The notes beneath the pieces were generated by a model, which worked only from the letters and a program-made list of their open reading frames with translations, did not search any database and was not told where the DNA came from. 64,000 nucleotides of DNA from Algoriphagus aestuariicola. Its GTDB lineage: Bacteria > Bacteroidota > Bacteroidia > Cytophagales > Cyclobacteriaceae. Shown piece after piece: positions 54,821 to 63,825 of this stretch. The number at the start of each line of letters is the position of its first letter. Positions within the stretch are counted from its first letter, which is position 1. The stretch is taken from contig NZ_JAFKCW010000005.1 of the NCBI RefSeq assembly GCF_017254835.1, positions 276,385-340,384 of the forward strand, written 5' to 3'. The position numbers and the translations under genes are program-made.

Positions 54821-55843
54821 TCAAAAATGCTGGGAAGACCTACGCGGTACCAGGGTAGTCTCCAAGACGATGGAGATGGGATCCTCAGAAGCTATCCCAT
54901 CCAGCTGATCCAATAGGTGGCTCACCGCCAATTTTCCCATTTCGTAACCCGGCTGAGCTACGGTAGTGAGTGGGGGTTCCACGACCGCAGAAGTCGGGTT
55001 GTTGGTAAATCCCGCCAAGGCGATGTCTTCTGGGATTTTGATGCCCAAAGCTTTCCATTCGGTGAGCACGTCTACCGCAACAGGATCAATCATGCAAAAT
55101 ACCGCATCAGGTCTAGGCTGCATCTCGGTGATTTCCCGCGCGATATTGATGTTGCCCTCTGTAGTTAGGTCACTTACTTTTATCAGGGCATTGTCAAGAT
55201 CGATTCCGAATTCGGATAAGGCCTTGAGGTAGCCCTCTTTTCTTTTCTTTGAAATATAGAGGTCTTCGGGGCCGGAGACATAGACGATTTTTCTGGATCC
55301 ATTTTCCAAGAGATGTTTCACCACCTGATGAGCTCCTCCCGCGTCGTTGAAAGTGACCTTGGAAACTGGGATTTCCTCATGAACCCGGTCGAAAAGCACG
55401 AAGTTGATTTCCCTGTTGTAAAGTTCGTACAAGTGGTCATATTGGTTTGTCTCGCGGCTCAGCGAGATAAGCAGGCCGTCAACCTGGCTGGATACGAGGG
55501 TGCGGATGTTGGCCTTTTCCTGTTCCAAGGACTCGTTGGACTGACAGATCATCACGTTGTAGCCGCGCTTGTTGGCGGCGTCTTGGATACCACTGATACA
55601 AGACGCAAAAAAATGGGAAGTGATCTCGGGCACAATGACGCCGAGTGTCTTGGATCTTGAGATGCGAAGGCTCTGGGCGAGGAGATTGGGCTGGTAGTTC
55701 ATCTCCTTGGCCATTTCCACGATCTTCCTCTTAGTTTCAGGATGCAATTCCGGAGAGTCCTTCAGAGCTCTGGAGATAGTGGAAACCGATACGCCAAGTT
55801 TTTTGGCGATTTCCTTCATCGTGATTTGATGGCCTTTTTTCAT
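54821..55843 (-). CDS. LacI-family transcriptional regulator
   Basis: 340 residues. The N-terminal helix-turn-helix with hinge (TMKEIAKKLGVSVSTISRAL, then MNYQPNLLAQSLR) is followed by a sugar-binding core (LGVIVPEITSHFFASCISGI, LISLSRET, VLFDRV, TTVAQPGYEMG). It likely represses nearby sugar genes, with galK the closest target on the same strand. The effector is unknown. Confidence 0.94.
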   Translation of the reverse strand: MKKGHQITMKEIAKKLGVSVSTISRALKDSPELHPETKRKIVEMAKEMNYQPNLLAQSLRISRSKTLGVIVPEITSHFFASCISGIQDAANKRGYNVMICQSNESLEQEKANIRTLVSSQVDGLLISLSRETNQYDHLYELYNREINFVLFDRVHEEIPVSKVTFNDAGGAHQVVKHLLENGSRKIVYVSGPEDLYISKKRKEGYLKALSEFGIDLDNALIKVSDLTTEGNINIAREITEMQPRPDAVFCMIDPVAVDVLTEWKALGIKIPEDIALAGFTNNPTSAVVEPPLTTVAQPGYEMGKLAVSHLLDQLDGIASEDPISIVLETTLVPRRSSQHF

Positions 55844-55919
55844 GGTTTTTTGGGTATCCTATTCTCAAGCTTGCAATCGAATGCACTGGCACAAATTGCA
55901 AAAAACTTTAGAATTATCA

Positions 55920-56900
55920 CTATTCCTGGTAGACGGTGTACAAAACAGTTTCCCCCACCGCCCGCAATGTACGGGTGTCGATCAAATCCATGTTGTCCAG
56001 ATGGGTGTGATGGTAATGGCTAAAACCGAAATCGGGTGAAAATTCGATAATGTCTATTGTTGGGATACCTGCATTAGCATTGACGAAGGCATGGTCATCC
56101 AGGATCTCCGGGGCGTCTTTTTGGATAAAGAAGTCCGAATGCCCCAATTTGGAGGCGTTAGACCAGACTTTGGACACGATTCCGCTGGCATACTGTCTGG
56201 AGTAGCCTTCGCGGTAGAACTTGGCATTTTTGCCGCCTACCATGTCCACCAGTATTCCATAGTAGGCGGAATAATTCGGGACATGCTTGTTCTTTGACCA
56301 GTATTGGGAGCCATGGCACCACCAAAATTCCTGAGCATTGTTGCGGGTGCGGGCCTTTTCCGGCTCTCCGTCATCTTCCCCGTCAAAGAGAATGATGTCT
56401 ATTCCCACTTCGGGTTTCAGTTCTTGGGAAGCGATAATTCTTGCCACCTCCAATAAGACTCCAACACCGGAGCCACCGTCGTTTGCTCCATCAATCGGCT
56501 GGTCCAGGCGCTCGGTGTCCTTGTCCGCTATTCTTCGGGTATCCCAGTGCGCGGCCAAGAGGACTCTTTTGCTCGCTTGGGGATTATAGGAAGCGATGAT
56601 ATTGCTTAGATCCCAGGTTAGTCCATCGTAGGTTTTGGCCTGGAAGTCCTGAGTCTGTACACTCCAGCCGTAGCCCTCCAACTTGGAAATCATCCAGTTC
56701 TTGGTGTCGCTGTGGCCTTTGGTGCCGGGTACACGGGGACCAAAGTCGACCTGCTTTTGGACAAATGCGTAAGCAGAATCCGCATTGAAGCTTGGATAAG
56801 GTTTGACTACAACTTCCTCTACGACTGTTTCGGTGGGTTTTTCACCGGAACAGGCCCAAGCAAAAACCAACATTCCTATTAGCCAAAATCTATTCTTCAT
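55920..56900 (-). CDS. M28-family peptidase (glutaminyl-cyclase-like) lipoprotein
   Basis: 326 residues with a lipoprotein signal ending FAWACSG (C17). Zinc ligands are suggested by [29 protein letters not shown] and the late [11 protein letters not shown]. It resembles M28 aminopeptidases and the glutaminyl-peptide cyclotransferase subgroup ([24 protein letters not shown]). It is probably periplasmic. The start overlaps the end of cysS by 11 bases. Confidence 0.9.
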   Translation of the reverse strand: MKNRFWLIGMLVFAWACSGEKPTETVVEEVVVKPYPSFNADSAYAFVQKQVDFGPRVPGTKGHSDTKNWMISKLEGYGWSVQTQDFQAKTYDGLTWDLSNIIASYNPQASKRVLLAAHWDTRRIADKDTERLDQPIDGANDGGSGVGVLLEVARIIASQELKPEVGIDIILFDGEDDGEPEKARTRNNAQEFWWCHGSQYWSKNKHVPNYSAYYGILVDMVGGKNAKFYREGYSRQYASGIVSKVWSNASKLGHSDFFIQKDAPEILDDHAFVNANAGIPTIDIIEFSPDFGFSHYHHTHLDNMDLIDTRTLRAVGETVLYTVYQE

Positions 56901-58383
56901 ATGCCCAATCTATTTTTTCTTTCATGTCCTTGACCACAAAACCCAGGGCCTTGAGGCCGGAACGGATCTCGTCCACTTTTGAATAGTCGCGAGCTGTTTT
57001 TGCCTCGGAATACAGCTTGAGCAAAAGCTCCAGCATCGCGCCTTGCACATCGCCTTTTTCCTCTATCAAGCCCAGGATGTCCACCACAAAAGTGATGAAG
57101 GTGTCTTTCAGCTTCGCAAAAACCTCCTCACCCAATGCCGCAGCAGCCAATTGACCCGTGAAGACGGAGTTGATTTTCTTCAGCAGGTTGAACAAGTGTC
57201 CTATCGCCTGCGCAGTATTGAAATCATCGTCCATTGCGCGGTAAGCCGCGGTGATGCTGCTTTCGATTTGCTGGATTTGGTTGCCGTCCAAAGCCACCGC
57301 TTCATCTGGCGTAAACTCCAGCATGCGTGCGATGCGAAGGCCGTTGATGAGTTTCTTGTAGCCTTTTTGCGCAGCCTTCAGGGCTTCGTTGGAGAAGTCC
57401 AGCGTGGAGCGGTAGTGCGCCGTGAGCATGAAGTAGCGGATCGTCATCGGACTGTAGGCCTGCTCCAGCAGCTTGTGGTTGCCGGTGAAAAGCTCCTGCA
57501 GGTTGATGAAGTTGCCGAGCGACTTGCCCATCTTCTGTCCGTTGATGGTGATCATGTTGTTGTGCATCCAATATTTGGCCGGATCGTGGTGGTTGCAGGC
57601 GTTGCCTTGCGCGATCTCGCATTCATGGTGCGGAAACAGCAAATCCATGCCGCCGCCGTGGATGTCAAACTGGGTTCCCAAGTATTTGGAACTCATGGCA
57701 GTACACTCGAGGTGCCAGCCAGGGAAGCCTTTGCCCCACGGAGAATCCCACTTCATCAGATGTTCAGGCGAGGCATTTTTCCAAAGGGCAAAATCCGCCG
57801 CGTTGCGTTTTTCGTCCTGCCCGTCCAGTGTGCGGCTACCGCTCATAAGGTCTTCCAAGACTCTTCCGGAGAGTTTGCCGTATTTATAGCTTTCGTTGTA
57901 TTTGAGTACGTCAAAATAGACCGAGCCATTCACTTCATAGGCAAGACCCTCTGCTAGAATCGCTTCGACCAAGGCAATTTGCTCGGGAATATGTCCGGTG
58001 GCGCGAGGTTCAATGCTAGGCTTCCAAGTATTGAGCAAAGCCATGTCGCGATGGTAAGTGTCTGTGTATTGCTGCGCCACTTCCATGGGTTCCAGTTGCT
58101 CCAGCTTGGCCTTTTTTGCGATCTTATCCTCTCCCTCGTCGGCATCGCCTTGTAGGTGTCCTACGTCTGTGATATTTCTGACATAGCGTACGCGATAGCC
58201 CAAATGGGTCAGGTAACGATTGACAGTGTCAAAAGTGACGGCTGGGCGGCCGTGCCCTAGGTGGGCATCGCCATAGACGGTAGGTCCGCAGACATACATG
58301 CCCACAAAGGGCGGGTTGATGGGTGCGAAATCCTCCTTCTGGCGGGAAAGGGTGTTGTATAGCTTGAGTTGGTGAGGCTTCAT
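56890..58383 (-). CDS. cysS: Cysteinyl-tRNA synthetase
   Basis: 497 residues from the ATG at 58383. Class I motifs are present: zinc cysteine and HIGH-like in [18 protein letters not shown], and KMSKS-like as KMGKSLGNF. The zinc site continues in HLECTAMSS and [10 protein letters not shown]. It charges tRNA-Cys in the cytoplasm. The KMGKS variant fits Bacteroidota enzymes. It overlaps the M28 peptidase gene. Confidence 0.97.
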   Translation of the reverse strand: MKPHQLKLYNTLSRQKEDFAPINPPFVGMYVCGPTVYGDAHLGHGRPAVTFDTVNRYLTHLGYRVRYVRNITDVGHLQGDADEGEDKIAKKAKLEQLEPMEVAQQYTDTYHRDMALLNTWKPSIEPRATGHIPEQIALVEAILAEGLAYEVNGSVYFDVLKYNESYKYGKLSGRVLEDLMSGSRTLDGQDEKRNAADFALWKNASPEHLMKWDSPWGKGFPGWHLECTAMSSKYLGTQFDIHGGGMDLLFPHHECEIAQGNACNHHDPAKYWMHNNMITINGQKMGKSLGNFINLQELFTGNHKLLEQAYSPMTIRYFMLTAHYRSTLDFSNEALKAAQKGYKKLINGLRIARMLEFTPDEAVALDGNQIQQIESSITAAYRAMDDDFNTAQAIGHLFNLLKKINSVFTGQLAAAALGEEVFAKLKDTFITFVVDILGLIEEKGDVQGAMLELLLKLYSEAKTARDYSKVDEIRSGLKALGFVVKDMKEKIDWAYEE

Positions 58384-58505
58384 GGGAGTATGAAGTACGA
58401 AGTACAAAGTACCAAGTACGGGAATAATCCGATTTTGATTCAGGATGCAAAATAGGGGAATCCGCTACGGAATAGAAAGCGCCGTCCCCAAAAGCCCAAA
58501 ATATC

Positions 58506-58805
58506 TCATTTGACTTTTCTCTTTTTGGGGTTTTGGCGATTGTCCCAAAAGGAGACGATTTCAATCTGGTTGATTGTTACTTCGTAAAAAATCAGGTAGT
58601 AGCGAAGCGGCAGAACTCTGGTTGACCGGTTTGATGCCAACCTTCCGAGAAATTTGTTTTCCGCCAATGCAACCAAGAGGTGATCGATCTCATCCAGCAG
58701 TTTCAGGCTATATCCGGGAGATCCGTTTCGAAGGGTGTAAAATTCTAGGACATGGTGAAGCTCGTCCTTCGCAAGATCCGACCAGACTATTTTTTTGAAA
58801 GCCAT
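58506..58805 (-). CDS. RelE/ParE-family toxin
   Basis: 99 residues from the ATG at 58805, which overlaps the antitoxin gene end by 19 bases. The RelE/ParE fold is visible in FKKIVWSDLAKDELHHVLEFY, DEIDHLLVALAEN and RVLPLRYYLIFYEV, and it ends IEIVSFWDNRQNPKK. Such toxins cleave mRNA or block gyrase; which applies here cannot be told. It lies after the unlinked cysS promoter region and is read with its antitoxin. Confidence 0.85.
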   Translation of the reverse strand: MAFKKIVWSDLAKDELHHVLEFYTLRNGSPGYSLKLLDEIDHLLVALAENKFLGRLASNRSTRVLPLRYYLIFYEVTINQIEIVSFWDNRQNPKKRKVK

Positions 58806-59023
58806 GCCTTCATATCGGAGACCACTTGCTGATGGGAGGAGCATTTGCCATTTTTAATTTGCCCCCTTCCTATTTCAATCGCTTCGGCTTGATCTTCAGA
58901 AAGCTCAAACAAACCCGCTTCGGACGAGTCTACCAGGGACTTAAGTGTCTGTAGCAGATCCAGATCATTGGATTCCCTGATTCTGGAAATGAGATTTTCT
59001 TTGATTTTCTCGCAAGAGTCCAT
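58787..59023 (-). CDS. Antitoxin of the RelE/ParE-type pair
   Basis: 78 residues from the ATG at 59023. It is an acidic, helical protein with ISRIRESNDLDLLQTLKSLV and ELSEDQAEAIEIGRGQIKNG, the tail pattern of small antitoxins paired with ParE/RelE toxins in Bacteroidota. No clear DNA-binding domain is visible. The gene precedes and overlaps the toxin gene. Confidence 0.8.
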   Translation of the reverse strand: MDSCEKIKENLISRIRESNDLDLLQTLKSLVDSSEAGLFELSEDQAEAIEIGRGQIKNGKCSSHQQVVSDMKAWLSKK

Positions 59024-59165
59024 GTTTGAACTAGTTTGTTGCAACAAATTACCTTTTTTTAACCGAAAAAGAGAAAGGTGGGTTTTCCAAATTCATTCCT
59101 TTTGCCGGGATTTGCCGGTCAGCCGATATCTTTAGCCATCAAACCTTCCCGATGATTCAGTTTTT

Positions 59166-60674
59166 ATGAAAAAGCGATTTCCCATTTTTACCCTGTTTGC
59201 CCTCATCCTGGCTTTCTCGTGTGTCAAACCCGAAAAGGCTGAAATCATCCAAGAACAGGTCATTCCCGGTGAGCTACCTGATCCGACGCTGATTGAAGTG
59301 GACGGGACCTTCTATGCCTCGGGCTCCTCCAATGCTTGGGGGCCTTACTACCCGATCTACGAATCCAAGGATCTGAAGAATTGGACATTTGTTGACTACG
59401 TTTTTCAGGAAAAGCCCGATTGGACGATCAATAGTTTTTGGGCGCCGGAGCTTTTTTACAAAGATGGGACTTTCTATTGCTACTATACCGCGAGGCACAA
59501 AGACGGAGTTTCCATGATAGGAGTCGCCTCGACCAAGGATATAAAGCAGGGCTTCCAGGATCATGGGGTGATCATCAAGTGGGGAGAGGAGGCCATCGAC
59601 GCCTTTGTCAACCAACAGGGAGACGATTTGTACATCACTTGGAAAGCTTACGGGCTGACCAAAGACAAACCCATCACGCTCTTGGGCTCCAAACTGAGCA
59701 GGGACGGGCTTTCCCTCGCAGGGGAAAGTTTCGAAGTGCTGGTAGCTGATGCGGATACATGGGAAAGAGGAGGTATCGAAGGCCAAACCATCATGGAAAG
59801 AGACGGCTATTTGTATATGTTTTATTCGGGGAATGCCTGCTGCGGGGCCAATTGCGACTACCAAGTCGGTGTGGCCCGGGCAAAAACGATGGAGGGGCCT
59901 TGGGAGAAATATGCAGGAAATCCCATCTTGGTTGGCAACGAAAATTGGAAATGTCCCGGCCACGGTACGGCTGTGCAAAACGATGGGGACTGGTACTATC
60001 TCTATCATGCCTATCCCAGCGCGGGCTTTCCCAATCTGGGCAGATCGGCACTGTTGAGCCAGATCGCTTGGGATGAGAAAACAGGCTGGCCAAAATTCAC
60101 CGCCAATTTCCAAGCTGGAAGTCCAGCCAATTTGGCGAGTAATTTTATGGACCAATTTGATGGAAATGTCTTGAAAGCAAATTGGAGGTTTGATGTGGAG
60201 GCTGGCGATATGATCGCTAGAGTTGCTGATGGAAACCTGATTTTGACTGCGGATTCCTCGGCCATTCCAGCCTTTTTGGGAATCAATCCCGAAAAAGCCA
60301 ATGCAGAATTTCAGACCCAAGTTCACGGAAAAAGCGAGGCGCTGCGAAGTTTGACCTTTTATGTCACCAAAGACAATAGCCTTGGGCTGGGAGTTCAAGG
60401 AGATTCATTGCTTCTCTGGAAACTAAAGCAGGGAGAGTTTCAGGTTTTGGAAAAAAAGCCGCTGGACTTCTCAGAAAATCTATTTCTCAAAGCCCAAATG
60501 ACTGATGGAAAGCAGTTTCAATTTTCTTTCAGTTCGGATGGACAAACCTGGGATGCCATTGGCGGAGAAATTGTTGGAGACAACCTGGCCTGGTGGTCTT
60601 GGGGGATGAAGGCTGGCCTTTCCGTAAAGGGAGATGGCGAAGGTAGCTTTGGGGAGTTTGAGGTGAGGTATTAG
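59166..60674 (+). CDS. Glycoside hydrolase family 43 lipoprotein
   Basis: 502 residues with a lipoprotein signal ending LAFSC (C19). A five-bladed GH43 propeller (about 30-320) starts with GELPDPTLIEVDGTFY, which gives the catalytic base D39. DAFVNQQGDDLYITWKAY and GIEGQTIMERDGYLYMFYSG hold the pKa modulator and the general acid. NGDWYYLYHAYP-like text (NDGDWYYLYHAYP) forms the last blade. A C-terminal beta-sandwich (about 325-500) follows. It likely acts on arabinose- or xylose-containing glycans at the outer membrane. Confidence 0.92.
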   Translation: MKKRFPIFTLFALILAFSCVKPEKAEIIQEQVIPGELPDPTLIEVDGTFYASGSSNAWGPYYPIYESKDLKNWTFVDYVFQEKPDWTINSFWAPELFYKDGTFYCYYTARHKDGVSMIGVASTKDIKQGFQDHGVIIKWGEEAIDAFVNQQGDDLYITWKAYGLTKDKPITLLGSKLSRDGLSLAGESFEVLVADADTWERGGIEGQTIMERDGYLYMFYSGNACCGANCDYQVGVARAKTMEGPWEKYAGNPILVGNENWKCPGHGTAVQNDGDWYYLYHAYPSAGFPNLGRSALLSQIAWDEKTGWPKFTANFQAGSPANLASNFMDQFDGNVLKANWRFDVEAGDMIARVADGNLILTADSSAIPAFLGINPEKANAEFQTQVHGKSEALRSLTFYVTKDNSLGLGVQGDSLLLWKLKQGEFQVLEKKPLDFSENLFLKAQMTDGKQFQFSFSSDGQTWDAIGGEIVGDNLAWWSWGMKAGLSVKGDGEGSFGEFEVRY

Positions 60675-60778
60675 AATTGGAGGTTTTGCCAATTGCAAAT
60701 TGGAAAGGATATTCGGCTGGAATTGCAAATTCCACCCAACGATCGTTGTTAAAGTAGTTGTTTGAATCCCGATATCTA

Positions 60779-61174
60779 GTGAAAGTGACAAAATATCTAA
60801 GAATCATATATTTTCATGTGTACAATGCATATTGCCAAGATGATCGTTTTGGAACGAGTGTCCCTCATTTGAAAGCATTCGGGCTTGTAGGATGTTCGTT
60901 GAGTTTTTTGATTGCAGTTATTCGCGCACTTACTTTTCAATGCTTAATTGGGACTAGGATTTCCTTCAAAATAGGTCTTTTGATCGAGGTCCTGAGTTTG
61001 GTTTTGTTCTATTATCTTTTAGTGTTTAATAGAGTGTTTGAAAAGATTTATTGGGAATTTAAGGGTTCTGAGTTTGATCAAGTATCATATAGGATTTTGT
61101 CTTGGCTGGTGGTGATCACAGGCTTTCCCGCAGTGGGTCTATATGGATATTTTTTAGTTAGTCCTGTAAAATAG
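60779..61174 (+). CDS. Hypothetical small membrane protein
   Basis: About 131 residues from a GTG at 60779; a TTG at 60758 in frame is the alternative, and no ATG fits. Three or four hydrophobic segments are visible (AFGLVGCSLSFLIAVI, ISFKIGLLIEVLSLVLFYYLLV, SWLVVITGFPAVGLYGYFLV). The base composition is richer in A/T than its neighbours. I recognise no family. Transcribed alone after the GH43 gene. Confidence 0.55.
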   Translation: MKVTKYLRIIYFHVYNAYCQDDRFGTSVPHLKAFGLVGCSLSFLIAVIRALTFQCLIGTRISFKIGLLIEVLSLVLFYYLLVFNRVFEKIYWEFKGSEFDQVSYRILSWLVVITGFPAVGLYGYFLVSPVK

Positions 61175-61223
61175 ATCGAGTGTTCACATTGAAATTACAG
61201 GAGACTTGAATGCCTTTGCCCAT

Positions 61224-61802
61224 TTAAACCACCCCCTTCAGTTTCACAAATTGCAGCAATAAAATCGTCTTCCCGTCCTTGATTTCGCCGCTTTCGACCA
61301 TTGCCATCGCTTGATCGATGGGGATTTCCAATACTTCGATGTTTTCTTCCTCATGCTCGGCTCCGCCGCCTTCACTTACCTTCATGTCATTTCGGTATTC
61401 GGCGATGAAAAAGTGAAGGATCTCCGTGACCGAACCGGGGGACATATAGGCTTCGAAGATCTTGCGGACCTTGGAGATTTTGTAGCCGGTTTCCTCTTCA
61501 GTCTCTCGCTTGATGCAGTCTTCTGCATTTTCGTTGTCCAGTAGGCCTGCGCAGGCTTCGATCAGCATGCCGGATTCATTGCCATTGATATAGGTTGGCA
61601 GGCGAAATTGCCGGGTAAGAATCACCGTTTTTTGCTCGGGATGGTAGAGTAGGATGGTGGCGCCGTTGCCTCGGTCATAGGCCTCCCGGCTTTGGGTCAG
61701 TACTTCCCCGTTTTTCTTGCTGTATCGGTATGTGATTTTTTTGAGGATATACCAGTTGTCCGAAAGGATTTGGGTGTCTGTGATTTTTACGTTTTGAATC
61801 AT
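61224..61802 (-). CDS. nudK: Nudix hydrolase (GDP-mannose pyrophosphatase NudK-like)
   Basis: 192 residues from the ATG at 61802. The Nudix box is complete from the glycine of GLLDNENAEDCIKRETEEE to GYKI. Upstream LTRQFRLPTYINGNESGMLIE and downstream YMSPGSVTEILHFFIAEY are typical of the GDP-mannose pyrophosphatase branch. It would cleave nucleotide sugars to nucleotide and sugar phosphate. Single gene on the minus strand. Confidence 0.88.
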   Translation of the reverse strand: MIQNVKITDTQILSDNWYILKKITYRYSKKNGEVLTQSREAYDRGNGATILLYHPEQKTVILTRQFRLPTYINGNESGMLIEACAGLLDNENAEDCIKRETEEETGYKISKVRKIFEAYMSPGSVTEILHFFIAEYRNDMKVSEGGGAEHEEENIEVLEIPIDQAMAMVESGEIKDGKTILLLQFVKLKGVV

Positions 61803-62157
61803 GGATTTGGAAGGTGTTTTCAAAAATGAGTTTGCAAAATTCTCTGGTCTAACGGGGCGATGCAGTTACGGGTTTAATGGAATAAGTTTCGAGGAAGTCT
61901 ATCAATATGCAGCTAATTTCATGCTTTGTTGTGATGCCTTTGCAAGTTGGTTTGGGTCATTTCTTTTACTGTTCTTTTGGCTTGACCCAAAAGAACCAAA
62001 AGGTCAAGATTTGCCAAAGCTCCAACTGCACAAGGCCGAACGCTGGCTCGCTGGCAAATCCGCCCACCGCACCTTTCCGATTTGTACTTTGTGGTCGATG
62101 GATGAAATTCACGACTAGAATCAGCATTCAAGGACTTTCTTCGAGTAGACCTTTTAC
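61803..62157. repeat. Intergenic region with dispersed-repeat-like block
   Basis: About 355 bases. Bases 61970-62110 read in one frame as DPKEPKGQDLPKL, KAERWLAGKSAHR, with no start codon and no gene context. Text like this occurs in several Bacteroidota intergenic regions as far as I recall, which suggests a dispersed repeat rather than a gene. The rest shows nothing clear. Confidence 0.4.
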
Positions 62158-62217
62158 AAAAAAAAGACCTTTGAAGTGGCCCAGCGACTTCGCTCAGGGT
62201 GACACCTCAAAGGTCTT
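62158..62217 (-). terminator. Terminator of purH with dispersed repeat in the loop
   Basis: On the minus strand AAGACCTTTGA (62207-62217) pairs with TCAAAGGTCTT (62164-62174), followed by a run of eight T (plus-strand A-run 62158-62165). The loop holds copy 2 of the CGACTTCGCTCAGG repeat at 62184-62204. Confidence 0.75.
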
Positions 62218-62298
62218 GATACTTACGTCTAGCTACGCGCTACTTGGTTCTAGTCTCTAGTCTCTTGTTTCTATTACTTGATATTAAAGTCTAGATAC

Positions 62299-63825
62299 TT
62301 AATGTTTGAAATGTCTCACACCTGTCATCACCATCGCCATGCCATGCGCGTCACAGTAGTTGATGCTGTCCTGATCTTTGATCGATCCACCTGGCTGGAC
62401 GACTGCAGTGATGCCGGCTTCATGTGCGATCTCTACACAATCCGGGAATGGGAAGAAGGCATCAGATGCCATTACGGCACCTTTCAGCTCAAAACCGAAT
62501 TCCTTGGCTTTGATGATCGCCTGACGCAAAGCATCCACTCGGGAGGTTTGACCTACTCCGCTTGAGAAAAGCTGGGTATCGTTGCTTAGGATAATGGTGT
62601 TTGACTTGGTGTGCTTGCAGACTTTCGCCGCAAAAACCAAAGCGTCCAGTTCTTTTTCAGTAGGAGCGACTTTGGTCACTACTTTGAAATCAGCCTTGCT
62701 TTCGGTAGCCAAATCCTTATCCTGCTCGATGATTCCATTGAGCAAAGTCTTGATCATCTTGGTGCCCGGAAGCGCCATTTTCTGACGAAGAAGGATTCTG
62801 TTTTTCTTGCCTTTCAAAACGGTCAAAGCCTCCTCAGTGAACTCAGGAGCGATCAACACCTCAAAGAAAAGCGAGTGCATCTCCTCAGCGGCAGCTTTAT
62901 CCACAGTCTGATTGGTCACCAAGACTCCGCCAAAAGCCGAAGTGGTGTCCGCTTCAAAGGCCTTCTTGTAGGCTTCCTGCACGGTGTCGGCGATTGCGCA
63001 TCCACAGGCATTGGTGTGCTTGAGGATGGCGAAGGCGGTTTGATCAGGGAATTCGGCGATCAAATTCACTGCAGCGTCCACGTCCACTAGATTGTTGTAG
63101 GAGAGTTCCTTGCCGTTCAGTTGGTCGAAAAGAGCTTCCATGTCTCCATAGAAGTGCGCCGCCTGATGAGGATTTTCTCCGTAGCGCAATGCCTTGGCTT
63201 TCGTTTCGGACACTTTCAGTGCTGGGATGTTTTCGGCTTGATTGAAATAGTTGAAAATATGCGTGTCGTAGTTGGAAGACACTTGGAAAGCCTGCGCGGC
63301 GAAATAGCGTCTGTCTTCGATTGTTGTTCCGCCATCCTGCTCAGCAAGTTTGGCTTCCAGTTCGGTGTATTGATCTTTGGAAGCGATAATGATCACGTCC
63401 TTGAAATTTTTGGCAGCGGCACGGATCAGGGAGATACCGCCGATATCGATCTTCTCGATAATGTCAGCTTCCGAGGCGCCAGATGCTACCGTCTCCTCAA
63501 AGGGATACAGATCCACGATTACCAAATCGATAGCCGGAATACCGTATTCCGCAGCTTGGGCCAAATCGCCCTCATTCTCTCTTCTGTGCAGGATGCCTCC
63601 AAAGATCTTCGGGTGGAGCGTTTTTACCCTGCCACCAAAAATAGAGGGGTAAGAAGTGAGCTCCTCGACTGGGATGACTTCAGCACCTTGCTCTTCAATA
63701 AACTTCTGTGTACCACCGGTGGAATAGATTTTCACTCCATGCTTTTTCAGCAATGCGATGATAGGTTCGAGATTGTCCTTGTAGTAGACGGAGACGAGCG
63801 CGGATTCGATTTTTTTGACGGCCAT
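62299..63825 (-). CDS. purH: Bifunctional AICAR formyltransferase / IMP cyclohydrolase
   Basis: 508 residues from the ATG at 63825; a longer frame to 63906 adds an unlikely leader. The N-terminal IMP cyclohydrolase (MGS-like) domain has KKHGVKIYSTGGTQKF and GGRVKTLHPKIFGG. The C-terminal formyltransferase domain has LRYGENPHQAAHF, KHTNACGCAIA and SDAFFPFPDCVEIAHEAG, ending with QPGGSIKDQDSI. It makes the last two steps of IMP synthesis in the cytoplasm. A terminator lies downstream. Confidence 0.97.
   Translation of the reverse strand: MAVKKIESALVSVYYKDNLEPIIALLKKHGVKIYSTGGTQKFIEEQGAEVIPVEELTSYPSIFGGRVKTLHPKIFGGILHRRENEGDLAQAAEYGIPAIDLVIVDLYPFEETVASGASEADIIEKIDIGGISLIRAAAKNFKDVIIIASKDQYTELEAKLAEQDGGTTIEDRRYFAAQAFQVSSNYDTHIFNYFNQAENIPALKVSETKAKALRYGENPHQAAHFYGDMEALFDQLNGKELSYNNLVDVDAAVNLIAEFPDQTAFAILKHTNACGCAIADTVQEAYKKAFEADTTSAFGGVLVTNQTVDKAAAEEMHSLFFEVLIAPEFTEEALTVLKGKKNRILLRQKMALPGTKMIKTLLNGIIEQDKDLATESKADFKVVTKVAPTEKELDALVFAAKVCKHTKSNTIILSNDTQLFSSGVGQTSRVDALRQAIIKAKEFGFELKGAVMASDAFFPFPDCVEIAHEAGITAVVQPGGSIKDQDSINYCDAHGMAMVMTGVRHFKH

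Noticed and set aside
57043-57957. 304-codon plus-strand open frame opposite cysS
   Set aside because: It is antisense to a clearly conserved tRNA synthetase; its residues show no domain and it results from codon composition of the real gene.
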